Notes under the pieces: generated by a model
What the model was told of the DNA's origin: nothing
Seen by the model: only the letters and a program-made list of their open reading frames with translations
Database searches by the model: none
Made by a program: the position numbers and the translations under genes
Part shown: piece after piece, positions 61,486-64,000 of the stretch
Numbering within the stretch: the stretch's first letter is position 1
How the letters are laid out: every line of letters begins with the position of its first letter
Source: Trichocoleus sp.
Lineage (GTDB): Bacteria; Cyanobacteriota; Cyanobacteriia; Elainellales; Elainellaceae
Assembly: GCA_036702865.1 (NCBI GenBank)
Contig: DATNQD010000084.1
Span: forward strand, 43,714-107,713
Length of the DNA: 64,000 bases
Reading direction: 5' to 3'

Positions 61486-62699
61486 GACAGGTCATCCTCC
61501 TGGGGCATTTCACATGCCTCTAGTAACGAAATCAGCGACTCTTGAGCAACAGTTAACGAATTTCCCTGAGCAGGCATCATTGCCTCTACTTCAGTTATCG
61601 TCTCAGATTCAGTCATTACTGGCTTTACTAAGCTTGCCACAGCAGTAAGACGATCGCTCTCATGACAAATTAGCTCACTAAATTCTGCCTCAGTTTCTAG
61701 ATCAAGCTCTTCCAACGGCTCGATCGCCCTCACAGGTTCCACTTCCGCAGATTGTACTTTAGGAATAATGCGGGGTTGGGGTGCAAAACTAGCGACTTCT
61801 TGCTGAATGGCTTGAGTTGCAATCATCTCATTGAAGATCTCCCATAAAACACGGGTTGCTTCTTCAAACGGCATTCCAGCCCGAGCGAGCATTACATCCT
61901 GACAAATATCGCGGAAATCTGGATTTTCCGGCATCACCAGAATATCGTGCTCCTGGCAAACCTTGGAGAGCATCAAGCAAGACCGCAGACCCGATGTTTT
62001 ATCTGCACCTGTTTTCTGCCGGAAGATTTTGACGAGGCGAACAATGAGCAGGGCACTTTCACGATCCAGCCCTGTTTTTTGAACTGCAATCTCCTGCTGC
62101 GTTAGCTCATCCGGTTCTGGCATATTCATGGTGACCAGGCGATCGAGCAATGCATCCTGGGTTGCGTGAACACCACAATATTCTTCTGGATTTGAGGTGA
62201 AAATGGCACGGAAGTGTGGATTAACGCGGATGTATTCGCTGCGATTGTTGCTCGGTGGTAAGACAAGTAATTTCTCTTCTAGCGCCGACAGCAGCACGTT
62301 ATTGACTTCTGGACGAGAGCGATTGAACTCATCATAAACGAGCGTAAATCCTTCCCGACAAGCCAGCGTTAGCCGCGAATCAACCCAGTTTTGTCGCAAC
62401 TCATCTTCCACTTTGACAACGCTGTGGATGTAGTTATCAACAACTTTTTTGCGAGTATAGCCCGATTGGTTGCCAATCAAATCTGAGGTTTTAAATTCAT
62501 CATCTCCAAACAGGAGCATGATCGGACGAGCCAGGAGATCCGCAAGGTGCAGAGCTAACGTGGTTTTACCGGTTCCAGCAGGTCCGCGCAGATGAACGGA
62601 AAAACCGGACTGGAGATAGCGGAGTGCCCTCATTGCAACTCGCTCAACGGAAGGAGTGCTGACAAATCGCCGGGGGCTGGCTTTTAGTACAGTGGTCAC
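61482..62699 (-). CDS. gvpN: Gas vesicle AAA+ ATPase GvpN with acidic C-terminal extension
   Basis: The 405-aa MoxR-like AAA+ ATPase has Walker A GPAGTGKT (39-46), Walker B-like [17 protein letters not shown], sensor region FTSNPEEY and the arginine-containing [10 protein letters not shown]. GvpN is required for full-size gas vesicles. Residues from about 300 form an acidic, low-complexity extension ([22 protein letters not shown]) that makes it longer than typical GvpN of 320-350 aa. It lies between gvpC and gvpJ. Confidence 0.93.
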   Translation of the reverse strand: MTTVLKASPRRFVSTPSVERVAMRALRYLQSGFSVHLRGPAGTGKTTLALHLADLLARPIMLLFGDDEFKTSDLIGNQSGYTRKKVVDNYIHSVVKVEDELRQNWVDSRLTLACREGFTLVYDEFNRSRPEVNNVLLSALEEKLLVLPPSNNRSEYIRVNPHFRAIFTSNPEEYCGVHATQDALLDRLVTMNMPEPDELTQQEIAVQKTGLDRESALLIVRLVKIFRQKTGADKTSGLRSCLMLSKVCQEHDILVMPENPDFRDICQDVMLARAGMPFEEATRVLWEIFNEMIATQAIQQEVASFAPQPRIIPKVQSAEVEPVRAIEPLEELDLETEAEFSELICHESDRLTAVASLVKPVMTESETITEVEAMMPAQGNSLTVAQESLISLLEACEMPQEDDLS

Positions 62700-62703
62700 A
62701 GGC

Positions 62704-63735
62704 TTATGCTTCCTCTTGAATCAGGTAGGTATGATCGCGTTGTGTGATGCGTCCTTGCTTAATCAGGGAGCGAAGCGCATCAACAGCTTCAAATCGATTA
62801 ATGCTTAGGGCAGTCTCTAGATCAGTCAGGCTTGCACCATGCTTTTGATGAACATAGCCGTAAATTTTTTGCTCCAAGCTTACTGGCATTACCGCTTTTC
62901 CGGGTGCAGTTGCCGTCTTGGCTGGCGCAGCAGTTATCGGCTTGGGCTTGAGAAGGGGTGTCTCCGGTTGCTTTACTTGGGTAGTGGGAATGGGAGCAGG
63001 CAGCTCACCCCAAACCCGTTGGTGCAAATCAGCGCAAAATGCCACTAGTTCAGCCCGGAATTGTCCTAGCTGAGTGAACAGGGCATTCATTTCTGTCATC
63101 CGCTTCTCATAGTCTTGGTGCAGCATTCGGTGCAGGTGATTTGCGCGATCGTGCCGCATTAATTCCAGTTCAGAGAGGTATGTTTTCACCTCGTTCTGCA
63201 TTGCTTCAACAAATTCTGCTAATTCTTGCATCGTCTGCATTTGATTTTGCAAACGTTCTTGCTGATTTGCTTTTAGCAGCATTTGCGTGTTGAGTTGAAT
63301 GGCTTCAACTTCTGCCTGGATCTGTGCCATTCGAGCAAAAATGTTCTGCCGCATTGAAGCAACAGTTGTAGAAAGATTCGTATGAAAATCGCTTAAATCT
63401 TGAAATAGCTGTTGTGCCATGATCGATCGATCGGCGGCAGTCATGGAGAGAAATTGTGCCGCTTGTTCGCGCATCGTTTGGGTAAAGGCGCGGAGTCGCT
63501 GAGTCAGCTGTTCAGCGTTAGCAAGGCGTTCGTTGCTGGCTTCGGCTAAAAATTCTTGTGTATCTTGCTGGAGTTTTTGTTGAAACATCCGGAGTTCGTC
63601 CCGGAGTTGTTCCGTTTGCATTTGTCGCTTCTGTTGGAACGTGTCCAGCTTTTCACGTACCTGCTGCTGTCGCTGCACCATTTCTTGCTGGCGTTGCCTG
63701 CGCTGCTCCTGCCAGGTTTCTCTTAGGGAAGTCAC
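62704..63735 (-). CDS. gvpC: Gas vesicle reinforcing protein GvpC with C-terminal winged-helix-like domain
   Basis: The 343-aa protein is unusually long for GvpC (often about 160-200 aa). Residues 20-240 are coiled-coil with repeated 33-residue-like units containing F-L-x-x-T/A-A and Q-L-x-x-F, e.g. [19 protein letters not shown] and [13 protein letters not shown], the GvpC pattern that wraps the GvpA ribs. A Pro/Lys-rich linker occupies 245-283. Residues 285-340 ([20 protein letters not shown], then [17 protein letters not shown] and DHTYLI) look like a winged helix. The start is GTG 63735 with AGGAGG 7 nt upstream. It sits between gvpA and gvpN. Confidence 0.82.
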   Translation of the reverse strand: MTSLRETWQEQRRQRQQEMVQRQQQVREKLDTFQQKRQMQTEQLRDELRMFQQKLQQDTQEFLAEASNERLANAEQLTQRLRAFTQTMREQAAQFLSMTAADRSIMAQQLFQDLSDFHTNLSTTVASMRQNIFARMAQIQAEVEAIQLNTQMLLKANQQERLQNQMQTMQELAEFVEAMQNEVKTYLSELELMRHDRANHLHRMLHQDYEKRMTEMNALFTQLGQFRAELVAFCADLHQRVWGELPAPIPTTQVKQPETPLLKPKPITAAPAKTATAPGKAVMPVSLEQKIYGYVHQKHGASLTDLETALSINRFEAVDALRSLIKQGRITQRDHTYLIQEEA

Positions 63736-63860
63736 GGGAATCCTCCTACAAGGTCAGAAGTTTGAGAGTTGTGTATGAACTGAGATAAGGACTGAGTTTG
63801 AGAGAAGTGAATTCTCATCCCCCAGTCCTGGTTCTACTAATGAATTACTTTGGAGTGGAA

Positions 63861-64000
63861 CTAAGCAGCAGGAGCAGCAGCAGTCGCAGTCAAACCAACG
63901 GCTTCTGCATACTTCAGGTAAGTTTCAACCGAAGCGATAACGACGCGAGCTTCAATTGCTAGTAGTTCAATACCAACCAAAGAAACACGAACCCAAGCAT
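63861..64000 (-). CDS. gvpA: Gas vesicle structural protein GvpA, C-terminal part
   Basis: The visible 45 codons encode [18 protein letters not shown], then [18 protein letters not shown] and an Ala-rich tail TATAAAPAA before TAG 63863-63861. This is the C-terminal two-thirds of GvpA, which forms the ribbed gas-vesicle wall. The gene continues beyond the right edge. Downstream gvpC, gvpN and the rest follow in the standard order. Confidence 0.97.
   Translation of the reverse strand, partial: AWVRVSLVGIELLAIEARVVIASVETYLKYAEAVGLTATAAAPAA

Overview
The window is chromosomal DNA of a cyanobacterium, most likely a filamentous, gas-vacuolate, Leptolyngbya- or Oscillatoria-like form. The evidence is the allophycocyanin core genes (apcA-apcB-apcC), a complete beta-carboxysome operon (ccmK-K-L-M-N-O), a CO2-uptake NDH-1 operon, a CpcS-type bilin lyase, two HpsE-like hormogonium polysaccharide glycosyltransferases, a gas-vesicle cluster, and frequent CGATCG/GCGATCGC (HIP1-like) words throughout. 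No tRNA, rRNA, CRISPR array, intact IS element or prophage was recognised. Species cannot be named from the sequence alone.

Layout. 1-10 kb: 5' end of cobQ, an Npun_F0494-like gene, a Nudix hydrolase, a CpcS/CpeS-type lyase, a secreted subtilase with Glu at the usual Asp position, rpe, an NYN-LOTUS RNase-like gene, ubiD and two HpsE-like glycosyltransferases. 10-12 kb: apcABC, with a strong hairpin between apcB and apcC and a clear terminator. 12-13.5 kb: ftsW followed by a frameshifted universal-stress-protein remnant. 13.5-23.5 kb: a carbon-concentrating block in which ndhF-ndhD-cup (best read as the ndhF4/ndhD4/cupB type) diverges from ccmK2-K1-L-M-N-O across 846 bp. CcmM keeps the zinc histidines and the Cys194/Cys200 pair of an active gamma-carbonic anhydrase and carries three SSUL repeats.

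23.8-34.7 kb is a mixed region: an HPF-cold-shock fusion, queC, an RTX-type protein with a PPIase, an RnfD-like/DUF2330 pair, an SDR, and a MarR regulator divergent from a SnoaL-like/GST operon with palindromic candidate operators between them. 34.7-40.7 kb is gene-poor, with a decayed coding segment that still has its terminator, a possible antisense sRNA, vipp1, a lipoprotein and an NmrA-like SDR. 40.7-46.7 kb is a tight operon of two DUF2231 membrane proteins, a CuA-less oxidase subunit II, subunits I and III and a GMC oxidoreductase. It reads as an ARTO-type quinol oxidase with its own candidate dehydrogenase.

47.4-56.2 kb is a complete Pix/Hmp-type chemotaxis operon (PatA-like RR, CheY, CheW, MCP, CheA-REC). 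The MCP GAF domain has Glu where cyanobacteriochromes have the bilin Cys. 56.3-58.9 kb holds a DUF4268 protein, a 56-aa gene, and an RHH regulator divergent from two related tiny genes around a perfect 11-bp inverted repeat. This last module is the best candidate for an undescribed system. 59.0-64.0 kb is the gas-vesicle operon, all on the minus strand: gvpA (partial), a gvpC with an added C-terminal winged helix, gvpN, gvpJ, a small SD-preceded gene, gvpK, gvpF and gvpG.
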